A stretch of DNA of 64,000 nucleotides from Algoriphagus boseongensis (GTDB taxonomy: Bacteria > Bacteroidota > Bacteroidia > Cytophagales > Cyclobacteriaceae): NCBI RefSeq assembly GCF_004362805.1, contig NZ_SNYF01000009.1, forward strand, positions 62,001 through 126,000, written 5' to 3'. The position numbers and the translations under genes are program-made. Within the stretch, counting starts at the first letter, position 1; each line of letters begins with the position of its first letter. Below, one piece after another: positions 43,466-51,132 of this stretch. The notes beneath the pieces are model-generated. The model was not told the origin of the DNA, searched no databases, and saw only the letters and a program-made list of their open reading frames with translations.

Positions 43466-44125
43466 TTATCTGCGTTTTTTGTGACCGTTTCGGTTTTTCT
43501 TGCTGTTGTTGTGGTGCTTCTTTTTGTGCTTGTGGTTTTCCTCCTCAATGTGCGGGATTTTGAAATCTCTCCGCGTGTTGGATTCAAACAAAGCATTGGC
43601 TCTTACCTTTTCCAAGTCGATATGAAGCTTTCCCTTGGATAGAGTTTTGATATCGTCAATGATTATTCCATCGTCGAAATTGTCCCGATTCCAGGTGGAA
43701 TGGAAACTTCGCATAAGCTGACCAATGTAGATGATGGCGTTTTCCTGCTCCTCATCATTTTCGATTTCAATGGCTTTTTCAATCAGCTTTTCGATATTTC
43801 TGCCGTAGTGTTTGAATTTGACTTCACCTTTTGGGTACCCAACAGGCAAAGGTTTTTTCCCCAGAAGCTCTTTTTCAGGCATTGGAAAAGGCCCATCCAC
43901 ATCCAAGGTGAAATCTGACATGATGTAGATGTCATCCCAAAGTTTTTGGTCGTTTTCCTGCTTTAGTGAAGGGTTGAGTTGCTTGATGATTTCAATAACG
44001 GTATAGGCACTTTGTGTGCGCTTTTCCCGGTCTTCAATAGCTGCAACATGATTGACCAGCTGTTGAATATTTTTGCCGTATTCTTTCAAAATAAGTTGTT
44101 TGTTGTCTGAATCTTTATGCTCCAT
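43466..44125 (-). CDS. DUF4290 domain protein
   Basis: This 219-residue cytoplasmic protein has the DUF4290 body (about residues 10-165, beginning LKEYGKNIQQLVNHVAAIEDREKR and repeating as KHYGRNIEKLIEKAIEIENDEEQ) and a strongly basic tail of Lys, His, Asn and Arg (KHKKKHHNNSKKNRNGHKKRR). The tail may bind nucleic acid or metal. Two copies of the YGxNIxxLxxxA motif suggest an internal duplication. It precedes murA by 6 bases. Function unknown; the linkage to murA hints at the cell envelope. Confidence 0.8.
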   Translation of the reverse strand: MEHKDSDNKQLILKEYGKNIQQLVNHVAAIEDREKRTQSAYTVIEIIKQLNPSLKQENDQKLWDDIYIMSDFTLDVDGPFPMPEKELLGKKPLPVGYPKGEVKFKHYGRNIEKLIEKAIEIENDEEQENAIIYIGQLMRSFHSTWNRDNFDDGIIIDDIKTLSKGKLHIDLEKVRANALFESNTRRDFKIPHIEEENHKHKKKHHNNSKKNRNGHKKRR

Positions 44126-44190
44126 ATCGCTCCCCGGTTTTGCCTCATATAAGGTAGTAAAAAATCACCAAAAGGCAGGGGAGCAGGTGA

Positions 44191-46452
44191 TTAGTCAATA
44201 ATTCTGAGCTTGGCAAAGCTAAGCAATAATGTCTTTTCGCCAAAATGCTCAAATTGGATAGTGGCTTTTTTATTAAGTCCTTCAGTTTCAATTTTTTGAA
44301 CTTTCCCAAAACCAAATTTAGGATGCTCAACCAGTTGTCCGGCCTGGAGGTTATTGGTGTTGCTGGGTTTGAAATCTGGACTTGGGGTGTGAATTTTCAT
44401 CTGCACCGCTGGGCGTGCTTCCGGTTGTTTTTTGATCCCTATGAAACCCTGAGAACCGGGTAATCCCTCCCTCCTTAAAGCTCCAGGGAACTCTCGGGCT
44501 GTGGACATTTTCTTATTCACCTTGATTGTGGCAGGATCCACTTCTTCCAAGAATCTACTTGGCTCACAATTGAGGAGTCGTCCAAATCTATACCGGGTCA
44601 GCGCATAAGTCAGATACAGCTTATCCATGGCCCGAGTGGTAGCCACGTAGAAAAGTCTCCTTTCCTCTTCCAAATCTTCCCGACTTTGCATCATCATCTG
44701 GGATGGGAAAAGGTCTTCCTCCATCCCAACCACAAAAACCTGCTTGAATTCCAGTCCTTTGGAAGAGTGGATGGTCATCAGTGTGATGGCATCTGTCTTG
44801 TCCTTATCCTGATCATTATCCGTCAGTAGGGCGATTTCCTGAAGAAAAGACCCCAAACTTTTATCTGGATTTTCAGGGTTATCCACATACTCCTTGATGG
44901 CATTGAGCAATTCCTGAACGTTTTCGTATCGGTTGAGTCCTTCGATGGTTTTGTCTTCGTAAAGCTCCCGTAAAAGTCCACTTTGTTTGGCGACCGAATT
45001 GGCTGCTTCGTAGGCGTCTTTTCGTTCGATTTCGATTTGGAAAGCTTTAATCATGGTGGCAAAATCGTCCACCGAACTTCCGGCTCTTCCTCCCAAAAAA
45101 CTATGGGCATTTTGTACTACTTCCCAGAGCGGAATATCATGCTCGTAGGCAGAAACTAGGATTTTTTCTACAGAAGTATCCCCGATTCCTCTTTTAGGAT
45201 AATTGATGATTCGCTTGAAGGCTTCCTCATCCGCCGGATTGACTGCAAAACGCAAATAGGCCATCAAGTCCTTTATTTCCTTTCTTTGGTAAAAGGAAAG
45301 TCCACCAACAATCTTGTAGGTGAGGTTCATTTTGCGAAGTGCTTCCTCTATAGCTCTTGATTGGGAGTTGGTCCTATAGAGAATGGCAAAATCGCTGTTA
45401 TTAAGCTTTTTGTTGTTCTTTTCTTCGAAAATGGTCGTAGCCACGATCCTGCCTTCCTCATTGTCTGAAGTAGCTTTGATCAACTCGATCAAGTCTCCAT
45501 CTGGATTGGAGGTCCATACGACCTTTTTCAGCTGGGCTTTATTCTTATCAATGATGGAATTTGCAGCTTCTACAATGGTCTTGGTCGAACGGTAATTCTG
45601 CTCCAGTTTGACTACAAAAAGATCTGGATAGTCCTTTTCGAAGTTGAGGATGTTTTGGATGTCTGCTCCACGAAAAGCGTAGATGCTTTGTGCATCGTCG
45701 CCGACGACACAAATATTCTGGTGTACGGAAGCCAGCTTTTTGGTGATTAAATATTGGGAAACGTTGGTGTCCTGAAACTCATCTACCATCACATACTTGA
45801 AGCGCTGTTGGTACTTGTTGAGCACGTCCAAGTGATCCCGAAAAAGCACATTGGTATTGAAGAGCAAATCATCAAAGTCCATTGCTCCAGCCTTGAAAAG
45901 CCTTTCCTGATACTTTTGGTATACTTCACCCATTCTGGGTTTCATGGCAGCTTCGTCATCAGCCTTGACAAAAGGGTCTTGCTGGTACGCTTGCCAGGAA
46001 ATCAGTCGGTTTTTCGCACCGGATATTCTGGACAAGACCACACTGGGTTTGTAAACTTTATCATCCAGCCTCATTTCCTTGACAAGGGTTCGAATCAGCG
46101 ATTTGGAATCGTCTGTATCGTAGATGGTAAAATTGGAAGGATAGCCGATTCGGTCGGATTCTACTCTTAGGATTTTTGCAAAAATGGAGTGAAAGGTACC
46201 CATCCAGGTATTTCTGGCTTCCAGACCTACTAGGCGCTCAATCCGGTGCTTCATTTCATTCGCCGCCTTATTGGTAAAGGTCAAGGAAAGAATATTAAAT
46301 GGATCAACTCCTTTGGCATAGATCAAATGAGCAATGCGATAGGTGAGCACCCGGGTTTTCCCCGAACCTGCACCTGCAATGATCATCAGCGGTCCATCCG
46401 TGTGTTCTACAGCTTGTCGTTGTGGAGGGTTTAATTCCTTAAGGTAATCCAT
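44191..46452 (-). CDS. UvrD/PcrA-type superfamily I DNA helicase
   Basis: This 753-residue ATP-dependent 3'-5' helicase has motif Q/I (NPPQRQAVEHTDG; GAGSGKT at about residues 27-33), motif Ia TFTNKAANEMK, motif II DEFQDTN, motif III VGDDAQSIYAFRGA, motif IV QNYRST, motif V LMTIHSSKGLEF and motif VI RRLFYVATTRA. A C-terminal Tudor-like module (VEHPKFGFGKVQKIE) is typical of PcrA. It acts in DNA repair and replication restart. It is transcribed away from the lipid-acyltransferase gene, and 66 bases before the DUF4290 gene. Confidence 0.9.
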   Translation of the reverse strand: MDYLKELNPPQRQAVEHTDGPLMIIAGAGSGKTRVLTYRIAHLIYAKGVDPFNILSLTFTNKAANEMKHRIERLVGLEARNTWMGTFHSIFAKILRVESDRIGYPSNFTIYDTDDSKSLIRTLVKEMRLDDKVYKPSVVLSRISGAKNRLISWQAYQQDPFVKADDEAAMKPRMGEVYQKYQERLFKAGAMDFDDLLFNTNVLFRDHLDVLNKYQQRFKYVMVDEFQDTNVSQYLITKKLASVHQNICVVGDDAQSIYAFRGADIQNILNFEKDYPDLFVVKLEQNYRSTKTIVEAANSIIDKNKAQLKKVVWTSNPDGDLIELIKATSDNEEGRIVATTIFEEKNNKKLNNSDFAILYRTNSQSRAIEEALRKMNLTYKIVGGLSFYQRKEIKDLMAYLRFAVNPADEEAFKRIINYPKRGIGDTSVEKILVSAYEHDIPLWEVVQNAHSFLGGRAGSSVDDFATMIKAFQIEIERKDAYEAANSVAKQSGLLRELYEDKTIEGLNRYENVQELLNAIKEYVDNPENPDKSLGSFLQEIALLTDNDQDKDKTDAITLMTIHSSKGLEFKQVFVVGMEEDLFPSQMMMQSREDLEEERRLFYVATTRAMDKLYLTYALTRYRFGRLLNCEPSRFLEEVDPATIKVNKKMSTAREFPGALRREGLPGSQGFIGIKKQPEARPAVQMKIHTPSPDFKPSNTNNLQAGQLVEHPKFGFGKVQKIETEGLNKKATIQFEHFGEKTLLLSFAKLRIID

Positions 46453-46504
46453 TAAATAAGTAGCCAGTCGCTAGATTTTAGTATTAAGATAGGAGAATTA
46501 AGTA

Positions 46505-46565
46505 TCAAGAGGCAAGACGGAAGCAAGGAGACGGAAGACCGGAGACGGAAGTTGGAAGACCGAAG
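46505..46565. repeat. Degenerate tandem repeat (ACGGAAG/AGACCGAAG units)
   Basis: About six imperfect copies of a 7-11 base unit with the core GACGGAAG or GACCGAAG occur in a row in the gap between the helicase and acyltransferase genes. No coding signal. Similar low-complexity repeats are common between genes in this group. Confidence 0.6.
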
Positions 46566-46648
46566 ATACTATAGCTATGATTTTTAGAATTTAATGGAAA
46601 AATGGGTAAGACCAATTTTTCAATCTTCAAACATTTCAATTTTTCAAT

Positions 46649-47488
46649 TTAAATCTTCCACCGCTTGTGGCTCCAGAGGTATAAGTCAGGTTGAAGCCTA
46701 ATGTTTTCCTCGAGTCGTTTACAAAATTCATCCGTAATGCTATGAGGCAAATCTTCCCCGTAAGGAGGAGTAGCCAAAGGAGAAAACTCGAATCGATAAT
46801 GCCCTCGCTTCAATTTGGTCATAGTACCAAAGAAAACAGGCAATTCCATTTTTTTAGCCATAAACTCACCCCCTTCAAAGAAGTAGGCAGGTCTATTCAT
46901 GAATTCTCTTTGGTAGCGGTTCTCTTTTCCCGGAGGTCTTTGATCTGCAGCCAAATGAATGATCCTAGGCTTACTGCGCATGGTGATCATGCTTCTTCGG
47001 AATTCACTTTTTTCAGTCATCACTCCACCAAAATGAGTTCGGATGGCAAGCATGAGTTTATTGAAAAAAGGATTGTTTAATTTCAAATAAACCGTTTCCG
47101 CAGTGACTTCAGTATTCAATGCTACCCCCAAAATGGCCATTTCCCAATTGAAGACATGTCCTGCCATCATCAAGGCACTCTTTTCTTTGAGTACCTCTTG
47201 ATCCAAGAGATGCTGATTGATTACCTGAAACCTTCTCCTCAACTCCTTTTCCGAAATAGTCAGCATTTTGATGGTTTCGGCAAAAAAGGCGTCGGTGAAA
47301 TTGCGGTAAAACGAATTACGTATCGCCTTTCTTTCTTTTTCGGACTTTTCTGGAAAGGCAAATTTCAGATTCTCATCGATAACTTTTTTTCTATATCGAA
47401 TCACATACCTCGCCAGCAGATAGAGGAGGTCGGAGAAGAGGTAAAGCACCCCAAGGGGTAATCTGGAAAGTAATCTGAAAAAAAACAT
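46649..47488 (-). CDS. Lysophospholipid/lipid A acyltransferase (LpxL/HtrB family)
   Basis: This 279-residue protein has an N-terminal hydrophobic segment (FFFRLLSRLPLGVLYLFSDLLYLL) and the acyltransferase motif HxxxxE in GHVFNWE (about residue 111). Typical LpxL features follow: LNNPFFNKLMLAIR, HLAADQRPPG and LYLWSHKRWK at the C-terminus. It adds a secondary acyl chain to lipid A precursors, or acylates a related amino lipid, at the inner membrane. The start is ATG 47488; the TTG one codon further out is less likely. Confidence 0.85.
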   Translation of the reverse strand: MFFFRLLSRLPLGVLYLFSDLLYLLARYVIRYRKKVIDENLKFAFPEKSEKERKAIRNSFYRNFTDAFFAETIKMLTISEKELRRRFQVINQHLLDQEVLKEKSALMMAGHVFNWEMAILGVALNTEVTAETVYLKLNNPFFNKLMLAIRTHFGGVMTEKSEFRRSMITMRSKPRIIHLAADQRPPGKENRYQREFMNRPAYFFEGGEFMAKKMELPVFFGTMTKLKRGHYRFEFSPLATPPYGEDLPHSITDEFCKRLEENIRLQPDLYLWSHKRWKI

Positions 47489-47576
47489 CAACTAAGGGAA
47501 TTTTTTAAGGGATATCTTCCTTTTGGGTAAATCTCTTGGACAAAATAAAGGAAATAGGCTGACTTTAAGTTCAGAC

Positions 47577-47609
47577 TTTAGGGATAAATTGGGGCAATGA
47601 TTACTTTTG
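47577..47609 (+). promoter_or_regulatory. Promoter in front of the ECF sigma factor gene
   Basis: TTTA (47577-47580), 21 bases, then TACTTTTG (47602-47609), which fits TAnnTTTG exactly; the minus-33 element has one mismatch to TTTG. The ATG start at 47616 is only 6 bases after the minus-7 box, so transcription would begin at or just before the start codon. Confidence 0.45.
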
Positions 47610-47615
47610 GTGCTT

Positions 47616-48212
47616 ATGTCTGAAGTACAGCGAAGGAAATATTCTCAGGAAGAGAAGACTGCCATCTTCGATGGGGAGTTTATGCCACACATAGACTCTA
47701 TGTACAATTTTGCTTTTCGACTCACCTTTGATGAGGATGATGCCAAGGATTTGGTGCAGGATACCTATATGAAGGCTTTCCGATTTATCAATTCATTTGA
47801 GCAAGGAACGAATGCCAAAGCTTGGCTTTTTCGAATCCTGAAAAACAGCTTCATCAACGAATACCGGAAAAAAAGTAAGCAGCCTGCGAAGGTAGATTAT
47901 CAGGAAGTGGAAACTTTCTACAACTCGGATGATGTTGACTACCAAAGTACTACTGATTTGCGTGCGGAATCGGTGAAGGATATGCTGGGAGATGAAATTT
48001 CCAATGCACTCAATGCCTTGGCAGTTGACTTTCGCACAGTGATCATTTTGGCGGATTTGGAAGGGTTTACCTATGAGGAAATGGCGAAAATTCTTGACAT
48101 TCCTATAGGCACGGTGCGGTCTAGGCTTCATAGAGCCAGAAATTTATTGAAAGAAAAATTAAAAGGGTATGCCCAAACTATGGGATACAATACGGACGAA
48201 GAGGAGGAATAA
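47616..48212 (+). CDS. ECF-type sigma-70 family RNA polymerase sigma factor
   Basis: This 198-residue sigma factor has region 2 (FMPHIDSMYNFAFRLTFDEDDAKDLVQDTYMKAFRFI) and region 4 with a helix-turn-helix (LADLEGFTYEEMAKILDIPIGTVRSRLHRARNLLKEKL). No C-terminal extension. The ATG at 47616 is chosen; the longer frame starts at a TTG inside the promoter's minus-7 box. The next gene encodes a zinc-finger anti-sigma-like protein, so its activity is probably controlled by that partner. The target regulon is unknown. Confidence 0.9.
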   Translation: MSEVQRRKYSQEEKTAIFDGEFMPHIDSMYNFAFRLTFDEDDAKDLVQDTYMKAFRFINSFEQGTNAKAWLFRILKNSFINEYRKKSKQPAKVDYQEVETFYNSDDVDYQSTTDLRAESVKDMLGDEISNALNALAVDFRTVIILADLEGFTYEEMAKILDIPIGTVRSRLHRARNLLKEKLKGYAQTMGYNTDEEEE

Positions 48213-48223
48213 AACGATTATAG

Positions 48224-48496
48224 ATGGAAGACAAAGAATTATCATCCGGGGAGCGAAAGCTCGAATGCAGTGATGTAAGCAGGTGTTTTCAGCTGTTGGA
48301 AAGCATCTTGGACGGTGAAATGGGAGAAGAAAGCAAGGACCTTCTTCAGGAAAAATTGGCCAAGTGTCAGCCCTGCTTTGAGCATTATCATCTCGAGCAA
48401 GCCATTCGCGAAGTGCTCAAGACCAAATGCACCAAACAACCCTGTCCTGAAAAATTGGCTGACTCTATCCGCCAAATGATCCACGATAGCAAATGA
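48224..48496 (+). CDS. Small zinc-binding anti-sigma-like protein
   Basis: This 90-residue soluble protein resembles the zinc-binding anti-sigma (ZAS) domain: a helix with CFQLLESILDGEM, then KLAKCQPCFEHYHLE with CxxC. In the usual ZAS motif a His precedes the CxxC by three residues; here that place is Lys/Leu, so metal binding would use other His or Cys residues (CSDVSRC, HYH, TKC, QPC). It has no membrane segment, so it would hold the sigma factor in the cytoplasm and may sense redox. It is 11 bases behind the sigma gene and overlaps gmk by 4 bases. Confidence 0.75.
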   Translation: MEDKELSSGERKLECSDVSRCFQLLESILDGEMGEESKDLLQEKLAKCQPCFEHYHLEQAIREVLKTKCTKQPCPEKLADSIRQMIHDSK

Positions 48497-49071
48497 GTCA
48501 AGCCGCTGGCAAAGCCATCATATTTTCAGCCCCTTCCGGTTCCGGGAAAACCTCCCTGGTCAAACACCTGATTCAGCATGTTCCCAATCTGGGGTTTTCC
48601 ATTTCTGCCTGTACCCGTGACAAGCGTGGTCGGCATGAGGTTCATGGAAGAGATTATTACTTTTTAAGCATTGCTGAGTTCAAAGAAAAAATCGATGCCG
48701 ATGCCTTCGTTGAATGGGAAGAAGTTTATGAAGGTAACTTCTACGGTACGCTCAAAGAAGAAGTGCAGCGCATCTGGGATAGTGGCAAGGCAGTCATTTT
48801 TGATGTGGATGTCAAGGGAGGAATTGCCCTCAAGAAATACTTCAAGGATCAAGCCTTGGCGATTTTTGTAAAGGTTCCTTCGATGGAAGTGCTTGCTTCC
48901 CGACTGAATGATCGGGGAACGGAATCTCCAGAATCACTTTCCAGAAGACTGTACAAGGCCCAATTTGAGATGACCTTTGAGCCGCAGTTTGATGTGACGA
49001 TTTTGAATGACGACTTCGAAAAGTCCTCCAAAGAAGCCGTCCATCTGGTTTCTGATTTTTTGGCGAAGTAA
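48493..49071 (+). CDS. gmk: Guanylate kinase
   Basis: This 192-residue enzyme phosphorylates GMP to GDP. The P-loop SAPSGSGKTSLVK is at residues 12-24, the GMP-binding part follows (SACTRDKRGRHEVHGRDYYFL, WEEVYEGNFYGT), and the lid region has SRLNDRGTESPESLSRRL. Length fits the family. It overlaps the anti-sigma-like gene by 4 bases (ATGA) and is followed after 2 bases by nadD, so nucleotide and NAD synthesis genes are under the same transcript as the sigma factor. Confidence 0.95.
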   Translation: MSQAAGKAIIFSAPSGSGKTSLVKHLIQHVPNLGFSISACTRDKRGRHEVHGRDYYFLSIAEFKEKIDADAFVEWEEVYEGNFYGTLKEEVQRIWDSGKAVIFDVDVKGGIALKKYFKDQALAIFVKVPSMEVLASRLNDRGTESPESLSRRLYKAQFEMTFEPQFDVTILNDDFEKSSKEAVHLVSDFLAK

Positions 49072-49073
49072 AC

Positions 49074-49640
49074 ATGAAGATCGGGCTCTATTTCGGAAGC
49101 TTCAATCCCATTCATGTTGGGCACCTGATCATTGCCAATACGCTTTACGACCGCACCGACTTGGACGAAGTCTGGTTTGTGGTCAGTCCTCAAAACCCCT
49201 TCAAAAAGCAGCAATCCCTGATTCATGAATTTGATCGCTTGCGGATGGTCGAGTTGGCCATTGCGGATCATTTCCATTTTAGAGCTACTGATGTGGAGTT
49301 TCGGATGCCCAAGCCAAGCTACACGATAGACACACTGACTTATCTGAGCGAGCAGTATCCACAGCATCAGTTTTGTCTTTTTTTAGGTTCAGATAATTTG
49401 ACTCATTTTAAGAAGTGGAAAAACTATCAGGCCATTTTGGAGCATTATGAGGTTTTTGTCTATCCGAGACCCGGAGAGACTAAGGGATTTGAGCATCCAA
49501 AAATCAAAACCATAGAGGCTCCATTGCTGGATATTTCTGCCACTTTTATCCGTAAATCCATTCAAGAGGGATATTCTGTCAAATATCTCCTCCCTGAAAA
49601 AGTGGAAGAGTATATTCTTGATAAAAAGCTTTATGAATGA
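49074..49640 (+). CDS. nadD: Nicotinate-nucleotide adenylyltransferase NadD
   Basis: This 188-residue enzyme adenylates nicotinate mononucleotide in NAD synthesis. The nucleotidyltransferase motifs are GLYFGSFNPIHVGHL (GxFxPxHxGH) at the N-terminus, SPQNPFKK for substrate binding, and the C-terminal ISATFIRKSIQEG (ISxTxxR). It is the last gene of the group 47616-49640; a strong terminator follows at once. No signal peptide. Confidence 0.95.
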   Translation: MKIGLYFGSFNPIHVGHLIIANTLYDRTDLDEVWFVVSPQNPFKKQQSLIHEFDRLRMVELAIADHFHFRATDVEFRMPKPSYTIDTLTYLSEQYPQHQFCLFLGSDNLTHFKKWKNYQAILEHYEVFVYPRPGETKGFEHPKIKTIEAPLLDISATFIRKSIQEGYSVKYLLPEKVEEYILDKKLYE

Positions 49641-49641
49641 A

Positions 49642-49667
49642 AAAGTCCCGAAGAAACTCGGGACTTT
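49642..49667. terminator. Bidirectional intrinsic terminator
   Basis: AAAGTCCCGA (49642-49651) pairs with TCGGGACTTT (49658-49667), followed by T residues. It lies between the convergent nadD (stop 49640) and the haloperoxidase-like gene (stop 49673) and serves both. Confidence 0.9.
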
Positions 49668-49672
49668 TTTGA

Positions 49673-51019
49673 TTACTTACTTGCCACTTGTTTTGGCTTG
49701 GTAGAGATCCTTTGCCAAATCAGTTCACCCACTTGGGTTCCTTGGGTCACTCCATACTCGATGGCTGGTTTGTAGTGAATTCCACCATAGAATCGGCTGA
49801 TTGCTGCTTCTTTGGCTGCGCTGGAAAAGGATTCGTATTCTCTTATCGGTAAGCCATAATCCACTTCTGAGCTATCCACCAAATGGAATTCGTCTCCAAA
49901 GAGCTGTGCCAAAGTATAGGCAGAGGCTGCTGAAGCCACGCTATGACCGCTTGTATGCTCAGGAAATGGAGGAGTCTGAAGTAAAGGCACCCAGTTTTCG
50001 TCAATGTGCTGATTGATGTAGGTTTCTGGACGGATCAGTTTGCTTCGGTACTTTTCATCCCAACAGGAAATAAAGGCCTCATTCAAGGAAATGCCGGTCA
50101 GGGCTAAGGTTTCCACCGTGCCTTTCCAGTCTTTGCCTGCTCCAGCAGCGGCAATGGAAGCAATGCTCATCCAATGTCCCCCGGGAGTGATTTTTTTCTC
50201 CGCAAACATCACATGCCCTTTGACATTCATTTTGTAGGGATTGCAATCCCAAAACATAGCGATGTCCTTATTTTCCTTAGTGGCATTGACATCCGCCTCA
50301 TAAACCTCTTTCGCCAATTTGAAGAATTCCGAATTGGGATCTGTGGAAAAAGGAGGTGGAGGAAGGGGTTTGAATTGAGCAGCTGAGTCCAGGACAAAGG
50401 TTCTGATCTTGTTCCAATGCGGCTCGATCGCTTCCATGTAGGCCGGAGGAGTAGGCTGCCAAGTGCCCGGGTCACTGACTACGGTATACTTGGGGAAAGA
50501 TCGACTTTGGTGGTAATTGTCCTTTTTGGAATAGGCGATGACATGATCCGCGATCTCTTTTCCGAAGGCCAGAGAAGCTTCAAAAACCTCATCAGGAATT
50601 CCTTTTTCTTTCAATTCTGCATACACCTTATCCCTGTGCTCATGCATCATTTCTTCTGAGAAAATCAATGCAGTTCCTACCTGATAATATGCCGCTAAAG
50701 CAGCAAGAGGAGGATAAATTCCCTCAGGGACAGTGACAGAAATAGGTTCAGATCCATTCAATTGCCCCATCAAAGAGGCATAATTGGTAGGGTCGGTAGC
50801 TGCGGCTACTTCATAAGCTGCCAAAGAGGTATAGGAATAAATTCGGGCTGCCACAGGAGGGGAGAAGATGTCGTGAATGATGACTTCTGTTACCCGTTTT
50901 TGGGCTCGGTGAAAGTAGCTTCCATCCGAAATGGCTTGGGAATAGTCCTTTTTTTCCTGACAGGATATTGCCAAAAGAACCAAGGCCAAGCCGGTAAATA
51001 GATATTTAAACGTACGCAT
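49673..51019 (-). CDS. Vanadium-dependent haloperoxidase-like (PAP2-fold) lipoprotein
   Basis: This 448-residue lipoprotein has the lipobox LLAISC (Cys20). The PAP2/vanadium haloperoxidase site is visible: Lys323 and Arg330 in KYRSKLIRP, Ser357-Gly358-His359 in PEHTSGHS, Arg409 in SRFYGG and His415, the expected vanadate ligand, in GGIHY. The spacing from Lys to Arg equals that of fungal chloroperoxidase. It could oxidise halides with peroxide, or act as an acid phosphatase, which uses the same site. It is the last gene of the SusCD-linked group but has its own consensus promoter, 78 bases before the start. Probably faces the periplasm or cell surface. Confidence 0.85.
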   Translation of the reverse strand: MRTFKYLFTGLALVLLAISCQEKKDYSQAISDGSYFHRAQKRVTEVIIHDIFSPPVAARIYSYTSLAAYEVAAATDPTNYASLMGQLNGSEPISVTVPEGIYPPLAALAAYYQVGTALIFSEEMMHEHRDKVYAELKEKGIPDEVFEASLAFGKEIADHVIAYSKKDNYHQSRSFPKYTVVSDPGTWQPTPPAYMEAIEPHWNKIRTFVLDSAAQFKPLPPPPFSTDPNSEFFKLAKEVYEADVNATKENKDIAMFWDCNPYKMNVKGHVMFAEKKITPGGHWMSIASIAAAGAGKDWKGTVETLALTGISLNEAFISCWDEKYRSKLIRPETYINQHIDENWVPLLQTPPFPEHTSGHSVASAASAYTLAQLFGDEFHLVDSSEVDYGLPIREYESFSSAAKEAAISRFYGGIHYKPAIEYGVTQGTQVGELIWQRISTKPKQVASK

Positions 51020-51097
51020 AGTGGGTTTTCAATTTAAGTGTGATAAATCATTGCTCCAGATTGGGTTTTGAGCGATTGATCAACTTACATGAGAATT

Positions 51098-51128
51098 CAA
51101 AGCTAAGGATATGCAAATCAATCCCAAA
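51098..51128 (-). promoter_or_regulatory. Consensus Bacteroidota promoter for the haloperoxidase-like gene
   Basis: On the minus strand: TTTG (51128-51125), 19 bases, then TAGCTTTG (51105-51098). Both boxes match the consensus exactly. It lies directly after the stop of the upstream giant lipoprotein gene (51133) and gives a leader of about 70 bases. Confidence 0.65.
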
Positions 51129-51132
51129 TGAT

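Noticed and set aside
46505-46565. Tandem repeat as a coding or regulatory array
   Set aside because: Units are imperfect and short with no open frame or promoter; best seen as intergenic low-complexity sequence.
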